The notes under the pieces were generated by a model. The model searched no databases and was not told where the DNA came from. It saw only the letters and a program-made list of their open reading frames with translations. 64,000 nucleotides of DNA. Origin: Pseudomonas sp. R28(2017). Its GTDB lineage: Bacteria; Pseudomonadota; Gammaproteobacteria; Pseudomonadales; Pseudomonadaceae. Of the stretch, positions 7,146 through 15,886 are shown piece by piece. The translations under genes and the position numbers were made by a program. The stretch is from contig NZ_NEHW01000022.1 in NCBI RefSeq assembly GCF_002112505.1, forward strand, positions 1 to 64,000, read 5' to 3'. The number at the start of each line of letters is the position of its first letter. The stretch's first letter is position 1.

Positions 7146-9059
7146 ATGCTCTACCTGCCTTTGCCCAGCGACCAGGCCGACCGCCTGGCCAGCGCGCCCA
7201 CCGCCACCGACTTCTTCCCGACCGCCAGCCTGCTGGAGGCGGCCGCCGTGCTGTTCGTGCAGAACCTGCCGCGCCAGCCGGCCAGCGCCTCGGCGGACGC
7301 GCAGGAGCGCCGCTTCGCCGAGATCGTGCGCATCGCCAATGAGGTCGAAGGCGCCGCCCCGGGCCGCTTCCAGGGGCAGGTCGCGCAGCATTTCGACCGC
7401 GAAGCGTTCGCCATGGGGCTGGGCATGCTGGGTGAGAATGGCGTCGCCCTGGTGTCGGTCGAAACCGAATACCAGGCCGACGAGTTCCAGGACGCCGAAG
7501 GCCAGTGGAATTTCCAGTTCGCCGACACCTACCGCCAGCGCGTGACGCCGCTGCACCCGGTGTACCTGCCGTCGCTGGCCAGCGACCTGTTGCTCAGCGA
7601 CCAACAGAACCGCCTGCTGCGCGAGTTCCTGAGCGGCGTCGACGAATCGGTTGCCGTGCAGGGGTTCGCCGGCACCGGCAAGACCTTCCTCATTCACCAG
7701 TTCGCGCGCCTGCTCGACCCTCAGCGCACCTTGTTGCTGGCCCTCACCGAAGGCCAGCTGCGGGCATTGCAGGCGCGGGTGAAGGATGCCCAGGCCTACA
7801 CTGCGCTGACCTTCGGCCAGCTGGCCGACGAAATCCTCAACCGGGACCTCACCAGCAATGGCTGGCGGCTGCGCGACCCGTACCGCACCAAGCTGTCCTG
7901 GCGCCCGCAGGAGGCCCAGGTGGTGCGCTGGTTGAACATCCCCGACATCGGCCCGCTTGCCGCGCGCGATGTGGTGGCCCTGTGCATCAAGGCCGTGCGC
8001 AGCTTCTGCCGCAGCGGTGACAGCCAGTTGCAGCTGCATCACCTGCCCTGGGCCGGGCCGGGCACCTCACCGCTGGACCAGGAAGTGCTGCTGGAAAAGG
8101 CCCGCCTGTACTGGCAGGAATTGATCCGCCCCTCGGCGCGGGACATCCAGCTGCCGGTACGCGATTACCACCGGGTCAAACTGTTGTCGTTGACCGCCGA
8201 GGTGATCGACAGCCGCTACAGCCACGTCATCGTCGATGAAGCCCATGAGTTGTCCGCGCCGATGCTCGCAGTGCTCGACCGCAGCCCGCAGTCGGTCATC
8301 GCCCTGGGCGACGAGCTGCAGAACCTCAATGGCCTCAGCCCGCACCACGGCAACTTCATCCGCCAGCGCTACATCGACCATTCGTTGCGCGCCGGCCCGG
8401 CCATGGACGGCGTGCTCAACCCGTTGATCCAGGCGCACCCGGCCGCCATCCAGGCAGCCTTCAGTGGCAGTGCCGAGCATTACACGCGGGTGAGCTTCTT
8501 CGACACGGTGACGGTGCCCGAGCAACCGACCGCGTTGATCGTCGATGATGAATGGGGCCTGTTCGGCTGGTTCCAGCGCCTGACCCACCAAGGGGTGCCG
8601 TTCGTGCTGCTGCAAAGCGCGCGCAAGGACTTCGAGCTGTTTGTCGAGGATTGCATCGAGCTGTACCGCTACGGCACCCGGGCCCGTCACCCGATGCTGT
8701 TCCGCTATCCCAACTGGCAGGCGCTGGAGCAGGACAAGGGTGACGACAAGGCCTTTGTCGCCGTGGCCGGCATGCTGCGCAAAGGCTACACCCCGGAGCA
8801 TTTTGCCAAGGCCAAGAGCCGTTACCGCTGGGACAAGGCGCCGAAGCTGTTCCTTGGGCGGGTGCGGGATGTGAAGAACATGGAGTTCGCCCGGGTCATG
8901 GTATCGCCGGAGTTGATGGTAGCGCCGACCACGACGGGCAATCGCAACGAGCGGGCGCGGCTGCTGGCAGGGCTGTATACCGCCTGTTCGCGGGCGCGGT
9001 ATGAACTGATCGTGCCGGGGGGGATGCTGGACTGGGTCAAGGACCAGGTCCGGGATTGA
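7146..9059 (+). CDS. Orphan superfamily-I helicase-like P-loop ATPase
   Basis: This 637-residue protein carries UvrD/Rep-like ATPase signatures: Walker A GFAGTGKTF near residue 175, Walker B VIVDEAHEL near 361, GDELQNLNG in the position of motif III, and a C-terminal YTACSRARYEL segment matching helicase motif VI. The first 160 residues show no recognised domain. The C-terminal helicase half looks shortened compared with UvrD, so it may be an ATPase or translocase rather than a processive helicase. The start at 7146 has GAGG 5 nt upstream. It has no operon partner: a REPIN precedes it and a hairpin separates it from the convergent aldehyde dehydrogenase. Its biological role is unknown. Confidence 0.7.
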   Translation: MLYLPLPSDQADRLASAPTATDFFPTASLLEAAAVLFVQNLPRQPASASADAQERRFAEIVRIANEVEGAAPGRFQGQVAQHFDREAFAMGLGMLGENGVALVSVETEYQADEFQDAEGQWNFQFADTYRQRVTPLHPVYLPSLASDLLLSDQQNRLLREFLSGVDESVAVQGFAGTGKTFLIHQFARLLDPQRTLLLALTEGQLRALQARVKDAQAYTALTFGQLADEILNRDLTSNGWRLRDPYRTKLSWRPQEAQVVRWLNIPDIGPLAARDVVALCIKAVRSFCRSGDSQLQLHHLPWAGPGTSPLDQEVLLEKARLYWQELIRPSARDIQLPVRDYHRVKLLSLTAEVIDSRYSHVIVDEAHELSAPMLAVLDRSPQSVIALGDELQNLNGLSPHHGNFIRQRYIDHSLRAGPAMDGVLNPLIQAHPAAIQAAFSGSAEHYTRVSFFDTVTVPEQPTALIVDDEWGLFGWFQRLTHQGVPFVLLQSARKDFELFVEDCIELYRYGTRARHPMLFRYPNWQALEQDKGDDKAFVAVAGMLRKGYTPEHFAKAKSRYRWDKAPKLFLGRVRDVKNMEFARVMVSPELMVAPTTTGNRNERARLLAGLYTACSRARYELIVPGGMLDWVKDQVRD

Positions 9060-9064
9060 GAGCT

Positions 9065-9085
9065 TGGGGCCGCATAGCGGCCCCA
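9065..9085. terminator. Bidirectional terminator-like hairpin
   Basis: TGGGGCCGC-ATA-GCGGCCCCA is a perfect 9-bp stem between the convergent helicase-like and aldehyde dehydrogenase genes. There is no strong T-tract on either side. Near-identical hairpins occur at other convergent junctions of this window. Confidence 0.6.
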
Positions 9086-9095
9086 GGGCATCGAA

Positions 9096-10481
9096 TCAGT
9101 TACGATCCAGCCACACAGTCTGGGCATTGGTGAACTCGCGCACACCAAAGTGCGACAGCTCACGCCCGAAACCGCTCTTCTTCACGCCACCAAACGCCAC
9201 GCGGGGGTCGGAAGCGCAGTAGCCGTTGATGAACACGCCACCAGTGTCCAGCGCGGCGGTCATGCGCTCGGCCAGCGCATAGTCGGCGGTGTAGATGGTC
9301 GACGCCAGGCCGAACTCGCTGTCGTTGGCCAGTTCCACTGCATGGTCGGCATCCCGGGCCGTGATGATCGCCGCCACCGGCCCGAACAGCTCCTGCTTGA
9401 AGGCAGTCATGTCCGGTGTGACGTTGGCGAACACAGTCGGTGCGTAGAAGTTGCCCACACCTTCGACCTTGTTGCCGCCCAGCAGCAGGGTGGCGCCTTC
9501 GGCCAGCGTCGCCTGGACCTGGCCATCCAGCTCGTCACGCAGGTCGTAACGGGCCATCGGGCCGATGTAGGTGTCGTCTTCCAGCGGGTTGCCGACCTTC
9601 AGTTTGCGCGTGGCTTCGACGAACTTTTGAGTGAACGCCTCGACGACGCTGGCTTCGATGATCAGGCGCTTGGCGGCGGCGCAGACCTGGCCGGTGTTCT
9701 GGTAGCGGCCAATGACGGCGGCCTGCACCGCAGCATCCAGGTCGGCATCGGCCAGCACGATGAACGGGTCGGAACCGCCCAGTTCCAGTACGCATTTCTT
9801 CAGCGCCGCACCCGCCTGGGCACCGATGGCCATGCCGGCACGCACGCTGCCGGTCAGGGTCACGGCGGCGATGCGCACGTCGTTGATGGCGCGGGTGACA
9901 CCCTCTGGGGTGACGTTCAGCACCTCGAACACGCCTTCAGGCAGGCCGGCGTCCTTGAACAGCTCACCCAGCAGGTAGGCGCTGCCCATCACGTTCGGCG
10001 CGTGCTTCAGTACATAGGTGTTGCCCGCCAGGATCGCCGGCACCGCGCCGCGCAGCACCTGCCAGACCGGGAAGTTCCACGGCATCACGGCGAGGATCGG
10101 GCCCAGCGGGCGGTACTCGATGCGGGCTTTCTCGACCTGGGTCGGCTCTGCAGCCAGCATGGCCGGGCCGTGCTCGGCATACCAGCGGCACAGGCCGACG
10201 CACTTGGCGACTTCACCACGGGCCTGGGCGATCGGCTTGCCGATTTCGCGGCTGATCATCTGCGCGAAGGCTTCGGCCTTGGCTTCGAGGGTGCTGGCCA
10301 GGGCGAGCAGGTACTCGCTGCGCTGACCCAGCGACACTTGGCGCCACTGGCCGTAGCCGGCCTTGGCGCGTTGCAGCGCCGCTTCCAGTGCGGCGTCGGT
10401 GTCGAAGGGGTAGGCGCCAATCTGCTCGCCGCTGAAGGGGTCGACGGAGATGGCGTGGGTCAGGCTGCTGATCGCACTCAT
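9096..10481 (-). CDS. sad: NAD(P)-dependent succinate-semialdehyde dehydrogenase, Sad/YneI type
   Basis: This 461-residue aldehyde dehydrogenase has PWNFP (Asn136), VLELGGSDPF (general base Glu233) and NTGQVCAAAKRL (catalytic Cys267). Length and the VDPFSGEQIGAYPF opening fit the Sad (YneI) branch that oxidises succinate semialdehyde to succinate, the last step of putrescine and GABA breakdown. It is transcribed divergently from a LysR regulator resembling PtrR, the same pairing as yneI-yneJ of enteric bacteria, which supports the call. It could act downstream of the polyamine genes at 2-6 kb, though it is a separate transcription unit. Confidence 0.85.
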   Translation of the reverse strand: MSAISSLTHAISVDPFSGEQIGAYPFDTDAALEAALQRAKAGYGQWRQVSLGQRSEYLLALASTLEAKAEAFAQMISREIGKPIAQARGEVAKCVGLCRWYAEHGPAMLAAEPTQVEKARIEYRPLGPILAVMPWNFPVWQVLRGAVPAILAGNTYVLKHAPNVMGSAYLLGELFKDAGLPEGVFEVLNVTPEGVTRAINDVRIAAVTLTGSVRAGMAIGAQAGAALKKCVLELGGSDPFIVLADADLDAAVQAAVIGRYQNTGQVCAAAKRLIIEASVVEAFTQKFVEATRKLKVGNPLEDDTYIGPMARYDLRDELDGQVQATLAEGATLLLGGNKVEGVGNFYAPTVFANVTPDMTAFKQELFGPVAAIITARDADHAVELANDSEFGLASTIYTADYALAERMTAALDTGGVFINGYCASDPRVAFGGVKKSGFGRELSHFGVREFTNAQTVWLDRN

Positions 10482-10588
10482 GGCGGGACACTCTCGTTGT
10501 TGTTAATCAGTGACGCCAGACTAGTGGGCTATGGCTTTAATGAAAACTGAATAATAATGAGCGAAACATTCACGTTTGGAGAATGACT

Positions 10589-11455
10589 GTGGACCTGGTG
10601 CAACTGGAGATCTTCAAGGCCGTGGCCGAGCAGGGCAGCATCAGCGCCGCCGCCCAGCATATCCATCGGGTGCCGTCGAACCTGACCACCCGTATCAAGC
10701 AGCTGGAGGAAGACCTTGGCGTCGAGTTGTTCATCCGCGAAAAAAGCCGCCTGCGCCTGTCGCCGGCCGGCTGGAACTTCCTCGAGTACACCCGGCGCAT
10801 CCTCGACCTGGTGCACGAGGCGCGGCTGACCGTGGCCGGCGAGGACCCGCAGGGCACCTTCGCCCTGGGCTCGCTGGAGAGCACGGCGGCGGTGCGAATC
10901 CCGGCCCTGCTGGCCGCCTACAACCAGCGCTACCCCAAAGTCGACCTCGACCTGTCCACCGGGCCTTCCGGGACCATGCTCGAAGGGGTGCTGTCGGGGC
11001 GCCTGGTGGCGGCCTTCGTCGACGGCCCGGTGCTGCACCCCACGCTCGAAGGCATGCCAGTGTTCGAAGAGGAGATGGTGATCATCTCGCCGCTCAACCA
11101 CGCCCCGGTGACCCGTGCCCAGGACGTCAACGGCGCGAGCATCTATGCCTTCCGCGCCAACTGCTCGTACCGCCACCACTTCGAGAACTGGTTCGTCCAG
11201 GATCAGGCGGTGCCCGGCAAGATCCACGAAATGGAGTCGTACCACGGCATGCTTGCCTGTGTCAGCGCCGGTGCCGGGCTGGCCATGCTGCCGCGCAGCA
11301 TGCTCGACAACATGCCCGGCTGCAGCACGGTCTGTGCCTGGCCGATGCAGGAGCAGTTCCGCTACCTCAAGACCTGGCTGGTATGGCGTCGCGGCACGGT
11401 TTCGCGCAGCCTGAGCATGTTCGTGAAACTGCTCGAAGAGCGCCGCGCCGCCTGA
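10589..11455 (+). CDS. LysR-family regulator, PtrR/YneJ-like
   Basis: This is a 288-residue LysR-type regulator. The N-terminal winged helix-turn-helix (DLVQLEIFKAVAEQGSISAA, then VPSNLTTRIKQLEEDLGVEL) is followed by a substrate-binding domain with STGPSGTMLEGVLSGRLVAA. GTG at 10589 is preferred because GGAG at 10578-10581 lies 7 nt upstream; the ATG at 10583 would leave only 1 nt. It is divergent from the Sad-like dehydrogenase and probably regulates it; the shared upstream region is about 107 bp. The effector is unknown; in enteric PtrR the regulon concerns putrescine use. Confidence 0.83.
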   Translation: MDLVQLEIFKAVAEQGSISAAAQHIHRVPSNLTTRIKQLEEDLGVELFIREKSRLRLSPAGWNFLEYTRRILDLVHEARLTVAGEDPQGTFALGSLESTAAVRIPALLAAYNQRYPKVDLDLSTGPSGTMLEGVLSGRLVAAFVDGPVLHPTLEGMPVFEEEMVIISPLNHAPVTRAQDVNGASIYAFRANCSYRHHFENWFVQDQAVPGKIHEMESYHGMLACVSAGAGLAMLPRSMLDNMPGCSTVCAWPMQEQFRYLKTWLVWRRGTVSRSLSMFVKLLEERRAA

Positions 11456-11532
11456 CCACGTGTCTGCGCGAACGCCAGCCGCTGCGCAGCGTCAGATAAT
11501 AGGTAAGCCATCCCCATACGGAGGGGCGAACC

Positions 11533-11976
11533 ATGCGTAATCATCACTATGCCCTCGGCGCAACCTTGCTGCTTGCGCTGGCATTTCCCTGGACCCTGGC
11601 CGCTGCGGCTGACCTGAATGCCCCGATCGACATGCAGGCCGTGCAGTTGCAGCCCCAGGAACAGAACGGCATCCGCTACCTGGAAGGCGGCATCGGCCAG
11701 GACGAAGCCAATGCCCTGCGCCACACCAAAGGCTATGACCTGCACGTCGAGCTTTCGACCGGGCCGGGCGGCCAGTTCGAAAGTGGCGCTTCGGTGGATA
11801 TCCAGAATGCTCAGGGCAAGTCGCTGTTGAGCCTTCAGGATGCCGGCCCATTGGTCTATGTGCAGCTGCCGCCAGGCCAGTACAAAGTCATTGGCCAGGC
11901 AGGCGGCACCACGGTCCAGCAGCAGGTGACCGTCAATGGCAAGGCACCCGCGACGGCAAACCTGAACTGGCGCTGA
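11533..11976 (+). CDS. Small secreted protein of unknown function
   Basis: This 147-residue protein has a clear signal peptide (MRNHHYALGATLLLALAFPW followed by TLAAAA, cleavage near residue 25). The mature part looks all-beta: ASVDIQNAQGKSLLSLQDAG, then VYVQLPPGQYKVIGQAGGTT, which resembles a carboxypeptidase-regulatory-like beta sandwich. GGAGGGG precedes the ATG. It sits between the LysR gene and the PhyH-type gene on the same strand. No enzyme motif is seen and I do not assign a function. Confidence 0.72.
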   Translation: MRNHHYALGATLLLALAFPWTLAAAADLNAPIDMQAVQLQPQEQNGIRYLEGGIGQDEANALRHTKGYDLHVELSTGPGGQFESGASVDIQNAQGKSLLSLQDAGPLVYVQLPPGQYKVIGQAGGTTVQQQVTVNGKAPATANLNWR

Positions 11977-11990
11977 GTGGTAAAACAACA

Positions 11991-12012
11991 GAGGAGTACG
12001 TCTGTACTCCTC
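11991..12012 (+). terminator. Hairpin between the small secreted protein and PhyH-type genes
   Basis: GAGGAGTAC-GTCT-GTACTCCTC is a perfect 9-bp stem, 14 bp after the preceding stop and 20 bp before the next ATG. It is not followed by T residues. It could be a weak terminator or a 5' mRNA structure close to the ribosome-binding site of the next gene. Confidence 0.4.
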
Positions 12013-12032
12013 ACATCGAGGAGCACCGCACC

Positions 12033-12779
12033 ATGAGCCTCGACGTTCAGTTGCAACAGCTAGACGAGCGGGGCTATGTGTTGCTCCCCGGTGTGCTCGA
12101 ACCCCTGCGCATCGCCTTGCTGCGCTGCGCCATCGATGACCTGCAGCCGCTTCATTGGGACTATCAGGGGCTGCTGGAGCATTACAAGTGTGTCTTCAAT
12201 CGCAACCCGCTGTGGTTGCCGTTTCTCGATCTGCCGCCAGTGATCGCGCTCGCCGAGGCGGCGCTTGGCCAGGACTGCCACGTCATAGGCCAGACTGCCT
12301 GGCGCAGCCACCCTGGCTACCCCGGCATGGACTTGCATCTGGATCACTTGCCCATGGCGTTGCCGGACTGGTTGCGTGAACGCGGTGACTTCGTCCAGCC
12401 CATGCAGATTCTCACCGCGCAGGTGTACCTCAGCGACATCGACCACCCCATCGGCCCCACCTGGATCGTGCCCGGCAGCCACCGTGCGGCGCGCGCACCA
12501 CAACCCGGTGAACAGCATTGGCAGGGGCGTGAGGCCCAGCCGGTACTGTGCAAGGCGGGTGACGCGCTGGTGTTTCGCAGCGATGTCTGGCACAGCGGCG
12601 GCGCCAACTGCAGCAATACCCGCGAGCGTGACATGCTGCAGGTGCACTATGGCCGGCGCATGGTGGCGCAGAAGTTCTCCCCCTACCTGAACTGGCAGTT
12701 CAACCCTCAGGTGCTGGAAGAGGCCACACCCCGGCAGCGGCGGCTGTTGGGCGAGCATGAGGAGGCCGAATACGACTGA
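12033..12779 (+). CDS. Phytanoyl-CoA dioxygenase (PhyH) family Fe(II)/2-oxoglutarate oxygenase
   Basis: This 248-residue protein opens with LDERGYVLLPGVLEPLRIAL, typical of PhyH-like oxygenases. The metal triad can be read as His102-x-Asp104 (LHLDH) and the distal His187 in DVWHSGGANC. An Arg-rich stretch after it (TRERDMLQVHYGRR) fits the 2-oxoglutarate-binding side. Such enzymes hydroxylate lipids, amino acids or secondary metabolites; the substrate here cannot be read. GAGGAG lies upstream of the ATG. Nothing ties it to the lipopeptide cluster 8 kb away, although a hydroxylase is a conceivable tailoring enzyme. Confidence 0.75.
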   Translation: MSLDVQLQQLDERGYVLLPGVLEPLRIALLRCAIDDLQPLHWDYQGLLEHYKCVFNRNPLWLPFLDLPPVIALAEAALGQDCHVIGQTAWRSHPGYPGMDLHLDHLPMALPDWLRERGDFVQPMQILTAQVYLSDIDHPIGPTWIVPGSHRAARAPQPGEQHWQGREAQPVLCKAGDALVFRSDVWHSGGANCSNTRERDMLQVHYGRRMVAQKFSPYLNWQFNPQVLEEATPRQRRLLGEHEEAEYD

Positions 12780-12832
12780 GGCGGTTCGTTAGCGTAGGTA
12801 AATTCAAGCAATGCTGGCAATTCACTTTCAAC

Positions 12833-12861
12833 TTTCTGATTATCTGGACAATAATCAGAAA
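12833..12861. promoter_or_regulatory. AT-rich 11-bp dyad upstream of the pagL-like gene
   Basis: TTTCTGATTAT and ATAATCAGAAA form perfect arms around a 7-bp centre, 99 bp before the pagL-like start. The A/T-rich arms and position look more like a regulator-binding site than a terminator. A second, GC-rich dyad (9-bp arms GTGACCGGT/ACCGGTCAC) follows at 12875-12899, probably in the 5' leader. Confidence 0.5.
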
Positions 12862-12959
12862 AGTATTACCTCGTGTGACCGGTTGGATGCACCGGTCACC
12901 GCAAAAATCGAGGGGCCCAAGCCCCCACAGCCCGCGTTGACCATCAGGAGAAGTCATTG

Positions 12960-13481
12960 ATGAAAACCCGTCTCGCCAGCACGCTGGCCGCCGCCCTATT
13001 GGCCCTCGCCGGCACCCCTCTGGCCCAGGCCGCGCAGGTTTCCGCTGCCGTGGGGGCCACCAGCCAGGGCGACATGACCTACCGCCTAGGCATGTCGTTC
13101 GACTGGGACCAGAAGTGGCTGCAAAGTGACATCGGGTATGTAACGGGTTATTGGGATGCGGCCTACACCTACTGGGAAGGCGGCGATGCCAGCGGCGCCC
13201 ATTCGCTGTCGTTCAGCCCGGTGTTCACCTACGAATTCAGTGGTTTCACCTACACGCCTTATGTGGAAGCCGGCATCGGCCTGGCGGCCTTCTCCAAGAC
13301 CGACGTGGGCGACCAGCGCCTGGGTTCGTCGGTCAACTTCGAAGACCGTATCGGCTTCGGCCTGAAGTTGCCGGGCGAGCAGAAAGTGGGGATCCGTGCG
13401 ATTCACTACTCCAATGCCGGCATCAAGCAGCCGAACGATGGCATCGAATCGTACTCGCTGTTCTACAGCAAGGGCTTTTGA
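12960..13481 (+). CDS. pagL: Lipid A 3-O-deacylase, PagL family
   Basis: This 173-residue outer-membrane beta-barrel enzyme is expected to remove the 3-O-linked acyl chain from lipid A. A signal peptide ends near QAAQ (residue 26). The C-terminal motif RAIHYSNAGIKQPNDGIESY contains the PagL His149-x-Ser151-Asn152 site and Glu163. The 12-residue Ser-to-Glu spacing equals that of the P. aeruginosa triad (H126, S128, E140). The chain ends in Phe, as for porin-like barrels. AGGAG at 12946-12950 favours ATG 12960 over the in-frame TTG at 12957. PagL is often induced by PhoP/PmrA in other bacteria; here two dyads lie upstream, but their regulator is unknown. Confidence 0.85.
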   Translation: MKTRLASTLAAALLALAGTPLAQAAQVSAAVGATSQGDMTYRLGMSFDWDQKWLQSDIGYVTGYWDAAYTYWEGGDASGAHSLSFSPVFTYEFSGFTYTPYVEAGIGLAAFSKTDVGDQRLGSSVNFEDRIGFGLKLPGEQKVGIRAIHYSNAGIKQPNDGIESYSLFYSKGF

Positions 13482-13486
13482 TGCAG

Positions 13487-13505
13487 GGGGCCGCAATGCG
13501 GCCCC
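13487..13505. terminator. Bidirectional terminator-like hairpin
   Basis: GGGGCCGC-AAT-GCGGCCCC forms an 8-bp stem six bases after the pagL-like stop and just beyond the stop of the convergent receptor gene. A short T-run (CATTTC) follows on the plus strand. Confidence 0.6.
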
Positions 13506-13511
13506 AGCATT

Positions 13512-15647
13512 TCAGAAGGTGTAGGAAACCCCGGCCTGCACCGTGCGCGGCGCACCCGGGTAGACGTAGGTATTGAACGCCCCCTCGTCATACCCCTTGT
13601 TGAACACGTTCTTCACGTCCAGGTTCAAGCGCACGTGCTCGTTGACCTTGTAGAAGCTCAGCAGGTCGACCACGCTGTAGCGCTCCATGGTGTAGGTAGT
13701 GGCCGCCGTCTGCCCGGCGCGGTCATCCACATACTTCACGCCAACCCCCAGGCCCAGCCCCTTGGCCAGCCCGTCCTGGAACTCATAGGTGTTGAGCAGG
13801 CTGAAGCTGTTGCGCGGGATGTTCGCCAGGCGGGTGCCGGTGGGGATGCTGTTGTCCTTGGTCACCTCGGCGTCGACATAGGCGTAGCCGCCGATCATTC
13901 GCCATTCCGGCGTCAGGTTGCCCGCAACGTTGATGTCCAGGCCGCGGCTGCGCACTTCGCCGGCCGCCACGCTGTAGGTGCCGCTCGGGTCGTTGGGGTC
14001 GCGGGTCAGCACGTTTTCCTTGACGATGTGGTAGATCGCCGCGTCCAGGCTCAACTGGCGGTCCAGCGCCTCCCACTTCACGCCCAGCTCGTATGATTTG
14101 CCCTTTTCCGGGTCGAAGCCCGTGCCTTGCAGGCTCGCGCCGCTGTTGGGCTTGAACGAGCGTGCGGTGTTGGCGTAGACGGCAACGGTATCGGTCAGGT
14201 CGTAGATCAGGCCCAGGCGCGGGGTGACGCCATTCTCGCCCTTGTTGAAGTCACCGGCATTGTTGAGCTTGTTGTCGTAGTCATGCTCGAAGCGCTCGAA
14301 ACGCACCCCGGCGAGCGCTTTCAGGCGCTCGGTCAGGGCCACCTGGTCCTGGATGAAGGCTGCCCAGGTCTTGAGGTTTTCCTTGTCATGGGTGGTGGTG
14401 CGGGTCAGGGCAGGGCGCGGCTGGCCCAGTACCGGGTCGAAAATGTCGATCGGGTAGGCATTGGCGCCTGCGGCCGAACGCTGGATGATCGAGTTGTAGT
14501 CGTAGTCTTCGTACTCGATGCCGGTGAGCAGGGTGTGGGCGAAGCCGCCGGTGTCGAAGTGGCCGGTGAGGTTGAGCTGGTAGTCGCGGTCGGTCCATTC
14601 CAGCTTGCGGTAGTTGAAGTTGCGCCCCAGCGTGCGGCCATCGGCCTGCAGGCCGTTGGCTTCCACGGCGTTGCCCTTGAGCGAGCCGTCCAGCCATTGC
14701 ATGCCGCCGCCCAAGGTCCAGTTGTCGTTGAGCAGGTGCTCGAAGCGCAACTGGGCCATGTTGTTGTCGTTGTGCAGCAGGTTGTCGCTGCCTTTTTCCC
14801 AGATGTTGGTGTCGCGCGAAGCCGTGCCGAGCTGGCCGGGCAGGCGGGTCAGGCCGCGATCGAGCGGGTGGTTGTTGCGCATGAAGTCGCCTTCGAAGAT
14901 GACCCTGGTGGCATCGTTGACCTGCCAGCTGATCACCGGTGCGACGTCATAGCGCTCGCTCTCGACGTCGTCGCGGAAGCTCTCGCCGCCTTCACCCAGC
15001 ACGTTCAGGCGGTAGGCCAGCGAGCCGTCGCTGTTCAGCGGGCCAGTGGCGTCGAGGGTGGCGCGGTGCATGCCCTGGTCGTCGAACTGGCTGCCGAGGG
15101 TGACCTTGGGCTCGCTCAGCGGCTGCTTGCTGACCACGTTGAAGGTACCGCCTGGGTCACCACGGCCGTACAGGCTGGTGGCCGGGCCGCGGATCACTTC
15201 CAGGCGCTCGACGGTGTTGGCGTCGGGGGCGTTGGGGTAGCCGCGGTTGATCGGGAAGCCGTTGCGGTAGAACTCGCCAGTGGTGAAGCCGCGTACGGTG
15301 AAGGTGGTCAGGCCCTGGCCGCCGAAATTGTTGGCGCGGCCGACACCACCGGCATAGTCCAGGCCATCCTGCAGGCGGGTGGCGCCGGTATCTTCGAGCA
15401 CATCCTTGGGCACTACGCTGATCGATTGCGGGGTTTCGTGCAGGGCGGTGTCGGTGCGTGTGGCACTGGCCGAGCGGCTGGCCTTGTAGCCCTCCACCGG
15501 GCCATCGGCGCGCTCGCTGTCGGCGCTGCTGGTGATGTTCAGGGCCTGGAGTTCGATCTGGGCGCTGTCACCGAGTGGTTCGGGCTCGGCAAAGGCCAAC
15601 GGGGAGAGAGCTTGAAGCACACAAAGCGAAACGAACGTGCGACGCAT
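13512..15647 (-). CDS. TonB-dependent siderophore receptor
   Basis: This 711-residue outer-membrane receptor has a signal peptide (MRRTFVSLCVLQALSPLAFA), a plug domain with HETPQSISVVPKDVLEDTGA and VERLEVIRGPATSLYGRGDP, and a 22-stranded-barrel C-terminus ending in VQAGVSYTF with terminal Phe. These are features of ferric-siderophore receptors of the FhuA/FpvA class without an extra N-terminal signalling domain, so it is a transporter rather than a transducer. The ligand is not readable. A Fur-box-like sequence at 15711-15731 lies 64 bp upstream of the start. No siderophore biosynthesis gene is nearby. Confidence 0.87.
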   Translation of the reverse strand: MRRTFVSLCVLQALSPLAFAEPEPLGDSAQIELQALNITSSADSERADGPVEGYKASRSASATRTDTALHETPQSISVVPKDVLEDTGATRLQDGLDYAGGVGRANNFGGQGLTTFTVRGFTTGEFYRNGFPINRGYPNAPDANTVERLEVIRGPATSLYGRGDPGGTFNVVSKQPLSEPKVTLGSQFDDQGMHRATLDATGPLNSDGSLAYRLNVLGEGGESFRDDVESERYDVAPVISWQVNDATRVIFEGDFMRNNHPLDRGLTRLPGQLGTASRDTNIWEKGSDNLLHNDNNMAQLRFEHLLNDNWTLGGGMQWLDGSLKGNAVEANGLQADGRTLGRNFNYRKLEWTDRDYQLNLTGHFDTGGFAHTLLTGIEYEDYDYNSIIQRSAAGANAYPIDIFDPVLGQPRPALTRTTTHDKENLKTWAAFIQDQVALTERLKALAGVRFERFEHDYDNKLNNAGDFNKGENGVTPRLGLIYDLTDTVAVYANTARSFKPNSGASLQGTGFDPEKGKSYELGVKWEALDRQLSLDAAIYHIVKENVLTRDPNDPSGTYSVAAGEVRSRGLDINVAGNLTPEWRMIGGYAYVDAEVTKDNSIPTGTRLANIPRNSFSLLNTYEFQDGLAKGLGLGVGVKYVDDRAGQTAATTYTMERYSVVDLLSFYKVNEHVRLNLDVKNVFNKGYDEGAFNTYVYPGAPRTVQAGVSYTF

Positions 15648-15710
15648 CGACGGTACGATCCTGAAGTAGGGCGCTGAAGGAAAGTGTTGGAAGCGTCGAG
15701 AAACTACTAC

Positions 15711-15731
15711 GAATCATTATCAAATGCATTC
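15711..15731 (-). promoter_or_regulatory. Fur-box-like site of the TonB receptor
   Basis: On the minus strand the sequence contains GCATTTGATAATGATTCG, which matches much of the Fur consensus GATAATGATAATCATTATC. It lies in a short AT-rich stretch 64 bp before the receptor start. Iron-dependent repression is inferred. Confidence 0.65.
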
Positions 15732-15778
15732 TTTTTAAGTGGCACTGGTGTGCCAGATACCATGTGGTTGTCTGTGCC

Positions 15779-15872
15779 GGCCTCTTCGCGGGCAAGCCCG
15801 CTCCCACAGGGGGCCCGCAGCGCTTCAAGCTGTTGGTATACCTGTGGGAGCGGGCTTGCCCTCGAAACGGCC
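15779..15872. repeat. REPIN (inverted REP pair)
   Basis: A REP at 15779-15810 (GGCCTCTTCGCGGGCAAGCC then CGCTCCCACAGG) faces an inverted copy at 15841-15872 across a 30-bp spacer. The second copy carries one change (CCTCGAA for CCGCGAA). It lies between the receptor promoter and the end of the universal stress gene. Confidence 0.9.
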
Positions 15873-15886
15873 TGTTCAGGCAATGC

